A DNA stretch of 64,000 nt from Balamuthia mandrillaris (GCA_031835245.1 JAVKOQ010000027.1:55001-119000), one strand, 5' to 3'. Positions 12,529 to 23,107 are shown, counted from the stretch's first letter. Notes: a model not told the origin generated them from the letters alone. Numbers and translations are program-made.

Positions 12529-12867
12529 CTCCCTCTCTGAGTTTTTTATTGTTTGTTTGTTTGGTTAGTTGTGTGTTTTGGTCTTTGTACTTTTCTTCTG
12601 TTCGTGTTTGGTTTTCTTTTGTAACAAACAAAAAAAAAAAACAAAAAAACAAACAAAACACAGCGGTTATGTATCTGTGCGCTCCAAGAGAAGCTTCAAG
12701 GGAGGCATTCACAGAGTGGCCTTCAAGATCCTGAGCTACAACAATGGAAGTCACGTGTGGAGCGTTGGGCTTGTCGACAAGAACTGGGATTGCAGGCCGC
12801 ACAGCTTTGCCACTTCGCAACGCCGCAGTTGGTGTTGGGGCTGTTCGCCGAAATGTTCTCATAGCGG

Positions 12868-12929
<62 letters not shown>

Positions 12930-14019
12930 TTGTTTCCTTATATTTTTCTCATACCCACCAAAAACAGTAACGGGACTTCAAGCAGACAGCAAACGGTCAA
13001 GCAAAAAGTTTCTCCCAGGATGGGAGAAAGGAGCCATTCTGCAGTTCGTCGTCAACTTTCATCGCGACAAGTCAAAATATCCGGATGCTCGTACCATCAA
13101 ACTTTACAAGCAAGACATTTGCTACGAAACAGTAGAAATGCCGGATGACCTGGAAGAGCTTTGGGCTGTTTCTCTCTACGGCAAAGGAGATTCTGTTCAG
13201 CTTGTTCCTTCATATTCTGTATCTTGGGGTAAAGCTTCTCTCTCCCTCTTCGCTTTTCTCCGATTGCGCATTTATGTATTCTGTTGCTGTTGAGTTTTTT
13301 TTTATTTTTTTTTTGTTTTTATTCACCATGCCCGTGAACCATCACTCACATTTTCTCTTTGGTTTGTTGACCAATAGATCAGTTGAACAGTCGTACGTGC
13401 GAAACAGATGACTCTAGTGCGTTACTTCTCCTCTCTCTCTCTCGCTTCTTTACTGTTCTTTCTCTAATTTCCTTGTATTCTGTAGCCGAACTGTCTCTAT
13501 GGGACCCAGAACACTCTACCCTTACAAAAGAAGAACGTCAACGCTTGATGAAGCAAGACCACGACACTGGCAGATGTGTCGCTCAAGAGGTTGTAAAAAG
13601 CGGACCGAATCAAAACTTTTTTATCAAAGGCAATATTGTGGAATGGCTTGGACAGTACGTCTTTCCCTTTTCATTTACTACATCCATTTTTTTCTTTCTC
13701 TGCTTTACGTTTGTTTGTTGTGTTAACATTTTTCTTTCTCATTCCTTCTTTCAGTGAGTATGTTTCTGTACGGTCGAAGTATTCGTTTTCGTCAGGGCGT
13801 TACGTTGTGACTTCAATGTTCTGCAGAAAACTGGAGAACACATATTCGGAGTTGGACTTGTAGATAAGAATTGGGATTGTAGGATACACGACTTTGTAGG
13901 AGAACGCAGAAGCTGGTGTTGGTGTTCGAGACAACGATCCTCTCATAGCGGTTTGTCTTGCTTTATTTCCTTTGTTTTTCCCGTCTTATTTATTTCTTCC
14001 TCTCTTTCGCTTTCGTTGG

Positions 14020-14098
<79 letters not shown>

Positions 14099-14574
14099 AC
14101 TCACTCACCTCCCTATCTTCTTCCCTCTCCTCCTTACTCTTTCTTTAACTGATCACACTTTAAACAAAAAAAGTGACGGGATTGCACAAAGACAGCCAAT
14201 ACCCAGAAAAGAAGTCGCTCCCCGGCTGGACCAAAGGCGACAAACTCCAATTCGTCGTCGACTTCAACAAGAAGAAACGCTCCATCAAGCTCTACAAAAA
14301 CAAGAAGGCATGCGGCACGATGAGCATGCCCTCCGACCTGAACGAGCTGTGGGCGGTGGTCTCCCTCTATGGACCGGGGGACAAGGTGCAGCTCTCCGTC
14401 AAGCGGAAAGGCAAGCTGAAGAAGGGGCACCACGCGCAGTCGACAAACCCCTCCACAGGGTCCAGCGAGAGCCATAACAACAACAACAACAGCAATCACC
14501 ATGACGAGAAGGAGAAAGACAAAGACAAGGAGAAGGAGAAAAAGAGCTCGAAGAAAAAGCATTCAAAGGAGTGA
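11865..14574 (+). CDS. F-box protein with tandem B30.2/SPRY-like modules (one frame break)
   Basis: Exons: 11865-12126, 12274-12433, 12664-12866, 12968-13228, 13378-13392, 13486-13654, 13755-13950 and 14174-14574. The N-terminus has an F-box (LPLELLSHIFSFVETSQLY). Two homologous modules of about 210 residues follow. Each runs from LYMWDPEHAT or LSLWDPEHST, through VSVRSK and VGLVDKNWDCR, to VTGL, LPGW, LQFVV and ELWAV. This is a SPRY-like beta-sandwich pattern, and intron positions are conserved between the modules. The C-terminal tail is Lys/Glu/Asn-rich. F-box proteins are substrate adaptors of SCF ubiquitin ligases; the SPRY-like modules would bind targets. In exon 7 the frame needed before about 13810 differs by one base from the frame after it, so the literal sequence stops at 13863. 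This is a sequencing indel or a real lesion. Total length is 1667 nt, one short of whole codons. Confidence 0.78.
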
Positions 14575-14856
14575 TGACAACACAAAAAAAGAAAAAGAAA
14601 AAAGAAAAAGAAAAAAGAAAAAGAAAAGGAAAAGTGAAGAAAAATATGAAAATAAATTGTATATTTTTAGATAGGTTTCATAAAATTAAGAATATTTTCA
14701 AATTAAGATATTAAATAGGTAAAAATTCGAAAATTATTGGAACCCTTTTTACCAAAAAGAGGTTTTATGGCATAATTTTTGTCGATATTTATTTTACCAA
14801 TGAAAGTTTTGTCAATAATATCAAAATAAAGAACACAAAAGGAAAAACGGTAGCGG

Positions 14857-16653
14857 ATGGAGGAGGTGAACGAGAACATCCGGGCACTCCATGCCACGGT
14901 AGCTGCCTTGCGTGAGGAGGTACGTTCCTTGGCGGCTGCCTCCTCCTCCTCACGTTTTAGTTCTCGTAAGCGCTCTCGACATGACCTCGAAGAAGAAGGT
15001 GAGGCCAGCACAACCACTGATTCCTCGGCACTTCCTTGCAAAAAGAACAAAAACACGGCTCTCCCTCCTCCATCTCCCGCTCCTCCTTCTCTTGTTGCCG
15101 ATAACAGCAACGTCGAGAATGAAGGCGAGGAGAAAGCGGCAACAAACTCTAGTTATGTTGTTGGAGGGCGCTGGCACGCGATGCCAGAGGAACTTTTGTG
15201 CACCATCTTCTCCGAGTTGGACCGCTCTTTCATCGCCGTTGCGGCCAGGACCTGTCGCGCTTGGTATGCCTGCGCTCCTCCTCGTTTTCGCAACCGGCTG
15301 TCCAAGCAAGCGGCTTGTCAAAGCATGTCCCTCCTTCGATGGGCCGTTGAGGACAACGCCTGCCCTCTTGACAAGGAGCTTTCGGCCGCGCTCATGAAAA
15401 GAGGCGACTTGAGCATGTTGAAATGGGCGCGATGGTACGACTGCGAGTGGGATGAGAGCACCCTCAGGAACGCAGCGGAAGCGGGGCACTTGGAGGTGCT
15501 TCGTTGGGCAAGGAAGAACGGTTGCCCTTGGGACGAACGGGCCTGTGCGGCAGCGGCCAGAGGAGGGCACTTGGAGGTGCTTCAATGGTTGAGAGGGCAC
15601 GGCTGTCTCTGGAGCGAACACACCCTCTACGAAGCAGCGGCAAACGGTCATGCGGAAGTTGTGCAATGGGCCATTCAGGAAGGGGCTCCCTTTCAGGAAG
15701 CAGATCTTTTGCAACAAGCTGCGCTTGGTGGTGGAACTATCCTCAAATGGTTGGTATTGCAGATGGGCGTGGAGGATCATTACGCCTTGGTCTGTCCAAA
15801 GCTGGCTGAGAAAGGAAACCTGGGTTTGCTACAATGGGCAGTGAACCAGGGCTTCCGGTTTGTCCCGTCAGTCTGTTTTTTTGCCGCCCAAGCGGGGCAC
15901 TTAGAGGTGCTTCGTTGGGCAAGGAAGAGCGGCTGCTCCTGGGACGGGCTTAACATGCTCTCTGCGGTTGTGCAGGGCGGCCTGGCGGTGCTGCAATGGG
16001 CTCACGAGAAGGACGGCCTTCCCTTACAACTTGGACAAAAATGTGCCTGCTCCCTGGCCGCCAAGCAAGGAGATTGGGAGATGGTCAAATGGGCCAGAGA
16101 CAACGGGTGCCCTTGGTCTCCTCAAACTTTCAGCAACGCCGCACGGAAGGGTCACCTGGAGCTGTTGAAGTGGCTAAGAGCAAATGGATGCCCTTGGGAT
16201 AAAAGTGCCACCGCCAATGCAGCAACAGGAGGACATCTCTCTGTGCTCAAGTGGCTAAGAGAGAACGGTTGCCCTTGGGACGATAGTACTACATTCGAGG
16301 CAGCCAAAAAGGGACACGTGGAGGTCTTGCAATGGGCAGCGGGTGAAGGATGCCCCTTTGATGCGTCGTTCTGCAACAGGGCAGCCATGCGTGGACATCC
16401 AAATGTCGTACGCTGGGCCTTGGCTCATGGCTGCTCTTGGCACCCAAATTGGTTGGATGAAATATCCCGCCACTTCAGCGTTGGTTGGAGAGAGGAAGTC
16501 TTATGGGCGTTGCTGCGATCGCCCTTCATCCGAATGCCCCTGAACAGGCATATGGCCAGCGCGTACTTGGCCTTGACGTTTCCTTGCTCCATGGCTGCTC
16601 GATACCATCTCACTCCCTCCTTCCATTGCACCCCCACTCCCTCTCCTTGGTGA
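14857..16653 (+). CDS. F-box protein with ankyrin-like (NGCPWD-type) repeats
   Basis: Single exon, 598 residues, ATG at 14857 after an A/T-rich leader. A short coiled segment and a disordered Ser/Lys region come first. An F-box follows at about 107-145 (MPEELLCTIFSELDRSF). Then come about 13 repeats of roughly 27 residues with the pattern AA..GHLEVL.WAR.NGCPWD. These are degenerate ankyrin-like repeats, known in amoebae and abundant in amoeba-infecting giant viruses. The likely role is an SCF ubiquitin-ligase adaptor, with the repeats binding substrate. It differs from most neighbours in having no intron. The last 30 or so residues are encoded on sequence whose opposite strand still reads as a Sel1 repeat, so the natural C-terminus may have been altered by insertion or juxtaposition. 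Confidence 0.85.
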   Translation: MEEVNENIRALHATVAALREEVRSLAAASSSSRFSSRKRSRHDLEEEGEASTTTDSSALPCKKNKNTALPPPSPAPPSLVADNSNVENEGEEKAATNSSYVVGGRWHAMPEELLCTIFSELDRSFIAVAARTCRAWYACAPPRFRNRLSKQAACQSMSLLRWAVEDNACPLDKELSAALMKRGDLSMLKWARWYDCEWDESTLRNAAEAGHLEVLRWARKNGCPWDERACAAAARGGHLEVLQWLRGHGCLWSEHTLYEAAANGHAEVVQWAIQEGAPFQEADLLQQAALGGGTILKWLVLQMGVEDHYALVCPKLAEKGNLGLLQWAVNQGFRFVPSVCFFAAQAGHLEVLRWARKSGCSWDGLNMLSAVVQGGLAVLQWAHEKDGLPLQLGQKCACSLAAKQGDWEMVKWARDNGCPWSPQTFSNAARKGHLELLKWLRANGCPWDKSATANAATGGHLSVLKWLRENGCPWDDSTTFEAAKKGHVEVLQWAAGEGCPFDASFCNRAAMRGHPNVVRWALAHGCSWHPNWLDEISRHFSVGWREEVLWALLRSPFIRMPLNRHMASAYLALTFPCSMAARYHLTPSFHCTPTPSPW

Positions 16654-17010
16654 TAACAATACGCCAGGTTGCATTGAGCACGTGCATTACCTTGCTTGCG
16701 GCAGCTTGGATCCACTTGAATGCTTCCTCATGATCCTTCTCCACTCCGTCTCCTCTGGTAAGGCACATGCCCAGGTTGTTCTGAGCGCCAGGGCAGCCTC
16801 CCTCAGCTGCGGCTCTGTACCAGCGAACTGCTGCTTGGAGGTCTGGTGCAACAGCAATCCCGTAATGATAGGCCAATGCAACTTCGAACTGAGCTTTGCA
16901 ATGTTGGTGATGAGCTGCTCTGAGGTACCATTGCAGGGCTTCGCTATCGTTCTCCTCCCCGCCTTCCCCTCTATACAAGCACCGTCCAAGCTCGGTATGC
17001 TGAGGAATGT
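16530..17010 (-). pseudogene. Sel1-repeat protein remnant (frameshifted)
   Basis: On the minus strand there are about three Sel1-like repeats. Examples are EALQWYLRAAHHQHCKAQ, AVRWYRAAAEGGCPGAQNNL, AFKWIQAAAS and, in another frame, GVRWYRAAMEQGNVKAKYAL. Sel1 repeats are TPR-like scaffolds. The frame changes by one base near 16690, between IQAAAS and KQGNARAQ. No upstream ATG lies in the frame of the first repeat; a stop lies about 25 residues before it. The right part overlaps, antisense, the end of the F-box/ankyrin gene. A live gene with unseen upstream exons plus a sequencing error remains possible. Confidence 0.6.
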
Positions 17011-17349
17011 GGGAAGGGGACAGGGGAGACAGCCAGAAGAGAGAAAGAGGGAGAGGGACGTTTGTTCATGGTAGCAGAGGATGACCTTGAGGAGCCGGTA
17101 GAACATGGAAGGTACTGAGCTTGGGCCTCTCGATGATTGCTGCTGTTCCTCCGCTGGCTCTTAGCCCTTTGCTTTCTTGGTACTTCAGTTAGTTGTTTGC
17201 CTCTTCTTATTCCATTTCTAAGTTTTGTCAGTCAGGTTCGTCCGCCTATGGTGGTTTGCTTTGCTTTTAGCGTTCATCAACCTATGAACGATTGACCCAC
17301 GTGCTTGACTTGTTCTCCTTCTCGCTCGACAACCACAGCACCGGTCTCT

Positions 17350-17387
<38 letters not shown>

Positions 17388-17672
17388 CTCAGTCTGTTGC
17401 TCTGCACGAGCATCCAACGCACTAATCGGGATACGCCTCAAATATGTAAGAACTGTCTGAGTGCATGACATGAACGAGCCTCGCTCGTAACAATTGCTTT
17501 CCTCAGAGGGTCTCGTCGCCAAGCTCCCAAGAGGGTAGAGGAGATGCAACTGTTGTGCTTGTTGTGATTAAACTTGGAAGTCTGCTATGCAGGATGATGA
17601 TGTCTTCCTTGCTATACCACCATAAAATCCATTAGAAGAAAGGCAGGATGTGTTTATTCTACATTTTCAGCT
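17011..17672. other. Intergenic
   Basis: Contains a (CT)n tract at about 17353-17384. I see no gene or structured RNA here. It is downstream of both the Sel1 remnant's start side and the eEF1A-like gene's stop. Confidence 0.4.
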
Positions 17673-19013
17673 TTAAGGAGGCAGAACGGCAACAACGATG
17701 CCACCTGCTCTTAACTGTTCAGTCCCTCGAAAAGCAAGTCGCCCCAACGAAGGAAACCTACGAAACGGCTCCACACATATGGGTCTTGCCAGCTTTATCT
17801 CCACCCATCCCCATGCACCCGTTTTCATAAATACTTCGTCGTCTTCATTTGACCCTGACGTTTGCAGAAGATGAGAAGTAACGTGTCGCACAAAGAAGCT
17901 CCTTGCATGACAAGAATGGCAATCCAAAGCCGCACTCTCGCCAAACTGAATGTCCCTTCCTCTGACTGCCAACAAACAGACCAACCGTTCCACAGATGTT
18001 GGTTCTTCTTCATCCTCTTCTTCAGGACAGCAACAAAGCATACCTCGTCGAAGCTGTTGGGCAGCAGGATTGCCTTCCGTTGTCTCCAAACAGAAGCCAA
18101 CTGAAGATTCCTCTCCATAGCAAGCATCTTCTCCAGCCAAACTCGGAGAAGATCCTTCAACATCACTGACGCGAGCAGTGAAGCCACCAGGAAAGAACCG
18201 AAGCAGTTGCCCGTTGCGAAAGTAGCCGCTTTCCACTCTTCCCACAAAAACCTTTCTTGAAGGAGTCATTGCAGAGTGGGGATAGCGGGCAAGTTGGATC
18301 GTATCTTGCAAGCATAGGCGAAGCGGACGCGATTTGTTCGATGGAGCAGCTGCTTCCAGCAAAGCTGCTTTCAGTTGTGATAGTGTTTCTTCTTGTCCTT
18401 GTTCTTTTTCTTTTTCTTTTTCTTTTTCTTTTTCTTTTTCTTTTTCTTTTTCTTCTTCTTCTTTTTCTTCTTCGTTAGGAAGAGAAACGACAAGCACTCG
18501 CTCTTTCCAAGCCTTTGCGACATCCTCTCCCAACCATCCCATCGCCTCCTCCTCGAATATTTGTTGTCCCTGGAAGGAAGAGTTTGAAGCAGCGCCAAAC
18601 ACCACCACCCGGGAGGGCCTCTCTGCAAAAGAGAAGGCCAAGAGGAAGAGAGTTTGCAGCTGCGGTGTCGCTTCTCCATGCGGAGGGACCACCACCAGAA
18701 AAACGTCCACCGAACACGCGCCAAGAATGAGGTCGTTCACTTGAGCAAAAGTCCGTTCGTCCTCCGTCAAGCAGAGCTCAAAGAATTTATACGTCCTCGC
18801 TGTGGTCTTGTCATGGCCGTTGCTCAGACGAGCGACAAGAGCCTTGGTGGTCTCTGCCGTGGCTGCCGAGCTCAACACCAGCACTCTGGTGAGCTGCTGT
18901 TCCTCCTCCGCTCTCTGTGCTTCGTCGGCCCACATAGTGGTTGCTGCGGCGCCACGTTTCGAACACCACGTCACGCCCAAGGCAAAAAGGTGAATCCTGA
19001 CGTGTTTCAACAT
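17673..19013 (-). CDS. eEF1A-like protein with degenerate G domain (pseudo-GTPase)
   Basis: Intronless, 446 residues from the ATG at 19013. An in-frame ATG at 19061 lies inside the opposite-strand tRNA, and one at 18935 starts just before the first beta strand. Domains II and III match elongation factor 1-alpha clearly: PLRLCLQDTIQLARY, VFVGRVESGYFRNGQ, then ALDCHSCHARSFF, PICVEPFRRFPSLGRLAFR and GGIVVAVLPP. The N-terminal third follows the G-domain fold, but the P-loop position reads SSAATAETT instead of GxxxxGK(S/T), and the NKxD position reads GAAS. GTP binding by the canonical mechanism is therefore not expected. A Lys/Glu tract encoded by a TTTTTC-type microsatellite (18407-18462) sits between the G domain and domain II. 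With the 19013 start, the first 25 residues have several basic and no acidic residues, possibly a mitochondrial presequence. The function is unknown. Confidence 0.75.
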   Translation of the reverse strand: MLKHVRIHLFALGVTWCSKRGAAATTMWADEAQRAEEEQQLTRVLVLSSAATAETTKALVARLSNGHDKTTARTYKFFELCLTEDERTFAQVNDLILGACSVDVFLVVVPPHGEATPQLQTLFLLAFSFAERPSRVVVFGAASNSSFQGQQIFEEEAMGWLGEDVAKAWKERVLVVSLPNEEEKEEEEKEKEKEKEKEKEKEKEQGQEETLSQLKAALLEAAAPSNKSRPLRLCLQDTIQLARYPHSAMTPSRKVFVGRVESGYFRNGQLLRFFPGGFTARVSDVEGSSPSLAGEDACYGEESSVGFCLETTEGNPAAQQLRRGMLCCCPEEEDEEEPTSVERLVCLLAVRGRDIQFGESAALDCHSCHARSFFVRHVTSHLLQTSGSNEDDEVFMKTGAWGWVEIKLARPICVEPFRRFPSLGRLAFRGTEQLRAGGIVVAVLPP

Positions 19014-19054
19014 AGAGGTTGAGGACCTAAAATAGGCCAAGTTTCCACAGGCGC

Positions 19055-19127
19055 GCCCCATTAGCTTAGTCGGTAGAGCGCCGTGCTTATAACGCGGAGG
19101 TCGTGAGTTCGAGCCTCACATGGGGCA
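19055..19127 (+). tRNA. tRNA-Ile (anticodon UAU)
   Basis: Cloverleaf read by eye: acceptor stem GCCCCAT/ATGGGGC is perfect, the D arm is GCTTAGTCGGTAGAGC, the anticodon loop is CTTATAA (anticodon TAT) and the T arm is GTGAG-TTCGAGC-CTCAC, with discriminator A. There is no intron. A TTTTT terminator follows at about 19133. UAU decodes the rare AUA isoleucine codon. Confidence 0.95.
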
Positions 19128-19247
19128 AGAATCTTTTTGGCCATCTTTTTTTCATTTCTTTTCTTTTTTGAATAAGTTGTTTTGTCGAATTCGTTAAAGG
19201 CATGCATGCGTTTGAAAGAAAGAGAGAAATAATCTGAGGGAAGCAGC

Positions 19248-21835
19248 TCAAGCAAACAAGACGTAAAGGATGGCAGTGCTCAAGAAGCAGAGCATGACTT
19301 GAAGGGGTAAGCCGAAACGTGTGTAGTCCGTGAAGTGGTAGCCTCCTGGACCCCACACCATCAAGTTTGTCTGATAACCTGTTTTTGTTTTGTTGTTGTT
19401 AATAAAATGGTAAATAAAGCAGGAAAGAACAAGAAAAACAACAAACATAGAAATAGTAGAGAGCAAAAGAAAGCATTACCAATGGGAGTGGAGAAATCAG
19501 CAGAAGCAGCAACCATGATGCAATAGACGAGCGCCTTGATATCAACCCCATCCTGATCCAAACTGAAGACGATCGGCACCAATATGGCCGCCGCCGAGGC
19601 GTTACTAAGCAGGGCGGTCAGAAGTGCCGTTGCCAGGTAGACCCCAACGAGTAGACCATAGTCTCCTGCCCATGACGTCAATGACAGCTTGGTGTGTGGG
19701 TGTTATGTTAGTTGAGAAAGGAGGTAGAGAGAGAGTCTCAGATACCAAGTTGTCGGCTAACTCAGCGGCAACTCCGGTAACCTCCAAGGCATCCGCCATC
19801 GCAAAAGATGCTGTATATGGCACATTAGCCACCCAGAATGAGAGAAGAGAAAAAGAATAGATGCCAAAAAACGAGAAACAAGCAGTGAACAGCAGAAGGA
19901 AAAAATGCAAACCTGCAATTGTAACGATCACCGGAACGTTGATTGAATCTTTTATCTAAGAGAAAGAGTGGCAAACAACAAGAGATAAGAAACAGAAACG
20001 AATAGAAACGAAACCACACAAAAAAACAAACCTGTCGCCAGGTCAGACAACCAATAAAGATACAAGCAAAGGCAGTACAAAGAGAGCCGGTAAGAAGGTC
20101 GATGACATCTGCCGCATTCAGCGCAATCATCGTCATGGCAAATACCGGAGCGGCTATCATTTTCTTCCAATCATGGGACAATGTGGAGTCTCCCACCGGA
20201 GTTACGAGCAGAAAGTCTCCATCGGCACGCCCTTGCTTGTAAACAAAGGATGGCTTGGCCACCATCAAAAACACATCTCCGCCTTTAAAGAGGTTTTAAA
20301 GTGTGGTTGGTTGGTTAGAGAAAGCAGTTTGGAAAGACAGGGAAAAAAAACGTATACGAACCCTTTGGAGTAATACTGCCAATCTTGTCAATGATGGGCT
20401 CACCATCACGGTAGACGGAGAGAATGGCGGCATTGAAGCGTTCACGAAAGTTGGACTTTTTGATGCGTGTTTGCGTCAGAGTAGAGCGAGGACTGATCGT
20501 TGCCTCGATAATGATACGATTTGGCAGAGGTAGAATGATGTCTGATTCCTGTCCCGTAAGTTTCAACCCTTTAACTTTCCACAAGTTCCTTTCATCGATG
20601 TTAAAAAGAAGAAAGCAGAAGGCAGAAGGAAGTTACTTGAGTTTGGTTACATCTCCGGCAAAGAGAAGATAATCTCCAGCAAAAAGATGTGTATCAGGAT
20701 CAGCGGCAGGTATTACGACACCGTTGCGATGAAGTTCGACAAGAAAAAGGCCTTCCAAGTGCCTTAGTCCGGCTTCCTCGATTGTCTTTCCTGTTTTTTT
20801 GCATTTTGTCAGATATTGCTCCCTTTGAGCTAAACTAAACCTGATGAAACGAGAAAGAACGACTGAAGGAACAGGCGACAGAAGAAGAAATAACAAAAAC
20901 GACAGAAAGACAAACCAATAACGGATGAGCCTTCGGTGACCATAGCAGTGATGATGTAGCGCCTTGGCTTGGTGCAAAAGTCAAGAAAGGCTGACTTGCG
21001 GTTTGGCAACAAAAAAGGCGCGGCCACAAACATGTAAAGCAAACCGACCACCATGATGGGAACGCCTATCAGGCCAATCTATTATCATCACCATTTGTCA
21101 TTTCAGAGGTTCAGCAACAACGCAACACAGCGAGAAAGAGAACGAGAGAGAAGAGGAGCGAGGAGGCAAAGAGTGGTCACAAACCTCAAAGAAAGGGAAG
21201 ACCAAAGTCTTGTCATACTTTTCAGCTAGACCCACAACGATGAGGTTTGTGGAGGTACCGATGATAGTGGCTGTTCCTCCGATGATGGATGCATAGCTCA
21301 GCGGAAGCAACAACTTACTCGGTGGCAATCGTGCAGTTTTACACCAATTCTCAACAACTTATGGTTGTTATATAGCAGAACTGAAAATTAGTCTTGCAAG
21401 ACAAAAAGGATGAGGAGATAAAGCTGAAGAACATGAAAAGAACAAGAAACAAGACAGCAGAAGATAAAGGAGGAATACAAAACTTGGTATCATCATGGCA
21501 ACCAGTGGCGTGTTGTTTATAAAGGCGGAAAGGCAAGCCACAGGTACCAACAACCGGACCTGAGCCACCAACATGTTGTCCGGTTGGCGAAGCACATACT
21601 TGGCCAACAATTGTAGAGAGCCAGTGTTAGCAACGGCTGCTGCTACCACGAACAAGACTGCTATCGTTATGACTCCCGTGTTGGAGAAGCCGGCGATGGC
21701 ATCCTTTGGTGTTATAATCTTTGAAAGAATGAAGTAATAAATAGAGAGAAGAAAGGAAGAATGAAGACAGAGGGTGAAGCAGGAAGCAGGAAGAACGAGA
21801 AGAAGAAGAAGAAGAAGAAGAACAAGAACAAGAAC

Positions 21836-21866
<31 letters not shown>

Positions 21867-22785
21867 AGAAGAAGAAGAACAAGAGCAAAACAAGCAACAA
21901 GCAACAAGGACAGCAAGAATACGAAGAACAAGAAGCGAAAGAGGAAGAAGAACAAACCTGAGCGGCCAACACGAGGGTGGTGGAGAGCATCATAGCCAAG
22001 GCCGGGTCGCACACGTTCTTGATCAGCAAGCAGAACGTCAGCAGCGTCACGCAGAGCGAGAACCACGCGTCCCACTCAAAGTGCCTCCAGATGGTGGCCC
22101 CGCAGACCACCAGCACCAACACCAGCACCGCCACAAAACAGATGAAGAAGGCGTTGGCCTTCAGCAGCCGCAGCACTCGCTCTCCCAGCTTCTCCTTCTT
22201 CTTCTTCTTCCTGTGCTTCCTTCGTTTCTTGTTGTTATAAGGCTTGTCGTCGTCGTCGGAGCTGCTGTCGTCGTCCTCTTCTTTGTCGGTTTTGGCAGAG
22301 TAAGAAGAGGAGGAGGACTCGGTAGTTATTTCGCTGTTGCTGCTCTTGTCGGTGTCTTTGTTGTGGTGCTTCTTGCGTTTATGGGGTGCGCCTCCCTTCT
22401 CGTCGCTCGAGAGCTCGGCCAGTTCCGCCCAACCGGGGAGACGGCCTCCTCGTTCTTCGTCGCTCTCTTCCGCCGTCAGGTCGTCCTCCCCTTCGGCCGC
22501 ACCGGCGAGGGAGGCAGCGGAGGAGAGCAGCGAGGAAGGCAGGGACAAGCGGCTGAGATCGGCGTCGTCGTCATAATACGGTTGTTGCTCTTCGTTTGCT
22601 GCTGCTTCTTCTTCTTCGCCCTTGGCTTCCAAGGCATGGCGCGGAGGAGGAGGGAGGAGAGAAACCTGAGAGGAAGGAGAAGAAGAAGAAGAAGGAGAAG
22701 ACGAAGAAGGAGAAGGAGGAGGAAGCTGTTGCTCTTCTTCTGCTGAAGCATTTGACATCGCCCTATCTCCTTCCGGCGATGACAT
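19248..22785 (-). CDS. SLC13/SAC1-type anion transporter with TrkA-C-like cytosolic insert
   Basis: Eleven exons: 22785-21958, 21718-21484, 21357-21185, 21078-20916, 20829-20637, 20588-20362, 20282-20032, 19955-19913, 19810-19746, 19687-19480 and 19378-19248. They sum to 2517 nt (838 residues), all in phase. A long acidic/Ser N-terminus and a basic stretch ([14 protein letters not shown]) precede the membrane segments. DASS-family signatures are visible: [35 protein letters not shown] and, near the end, [14 protein letters not shown]. Between the two membrane halves, about residues 470-600, is a soluble region like the regulatory RCK-C/TrkA-C domains of SAC1-type sulfate/dicarboxylate transporters ([14 protein letters not shown]). 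It probably carries sulfate, dicarboxylate or a similar anion with Na+; the exact substrate is not readable. Intron 1 holds a CTT-rich microsatellite on the sense strand. Confidence 0.88.
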
Positions 22786-23005
22786 TGGTGTTCTTGTTCT
22801 TTTTTTTATTTTAATTTTTAGTTTTTTGTATATAAAAGCAAAAGCAAAAGAAAAAGAAAAAGAAGAAAGAAGAACAGGAAACCAAAAACCCTTTTTTTTT
22901 TTGGAAGAAACAAAAAAACAACAAATAAAAAAAATGACTTTCGATTTATTTTATTTTATTTTATTTTATTTTTTTTTTGATGGGGAATTGTTGAGATCAA
23001 ACCAC
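22786..23005. promoter_or_regulatory. Divergent promoter region, transporter side
   Basis: A/T-rich upstream sequence shared by the transporter (-) and the START gene (+), with several TTTTATTTTA runs. It abuts the dispersed repeat at 23006. Confidence 0.4.
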
Positions 23006-23107
23006 AACAGAAAAGGCCTTTTTATGGTAAGTTTAAGCCTCTGTTTTGATTTTTGATTGGTGGTTTGAAACTTTCAGTCACAGATCAAAGCATTGCGCCG
23101 CTTTAGT
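23006..23107 (+). repeat. Dispersed 102-bp repeat, copy A
   Basis: From AACAGAAAAGGCC to GCTTTAGT. It matches 38701-38802 over the full 102 bp with few differences. The core TTTTTGATTGGTGGTTTGAA contains an inverted CCAAT box, and the left part (AGGCC...AAGCCT) could fold back. It lies about 220 bp upstream of the transporter ATG and 280 bp upstream of the START-gene ATG. Partial relatives are at 11410-11450 (+) and 63001-63030 (minus orientation). Confidence 0.85.
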
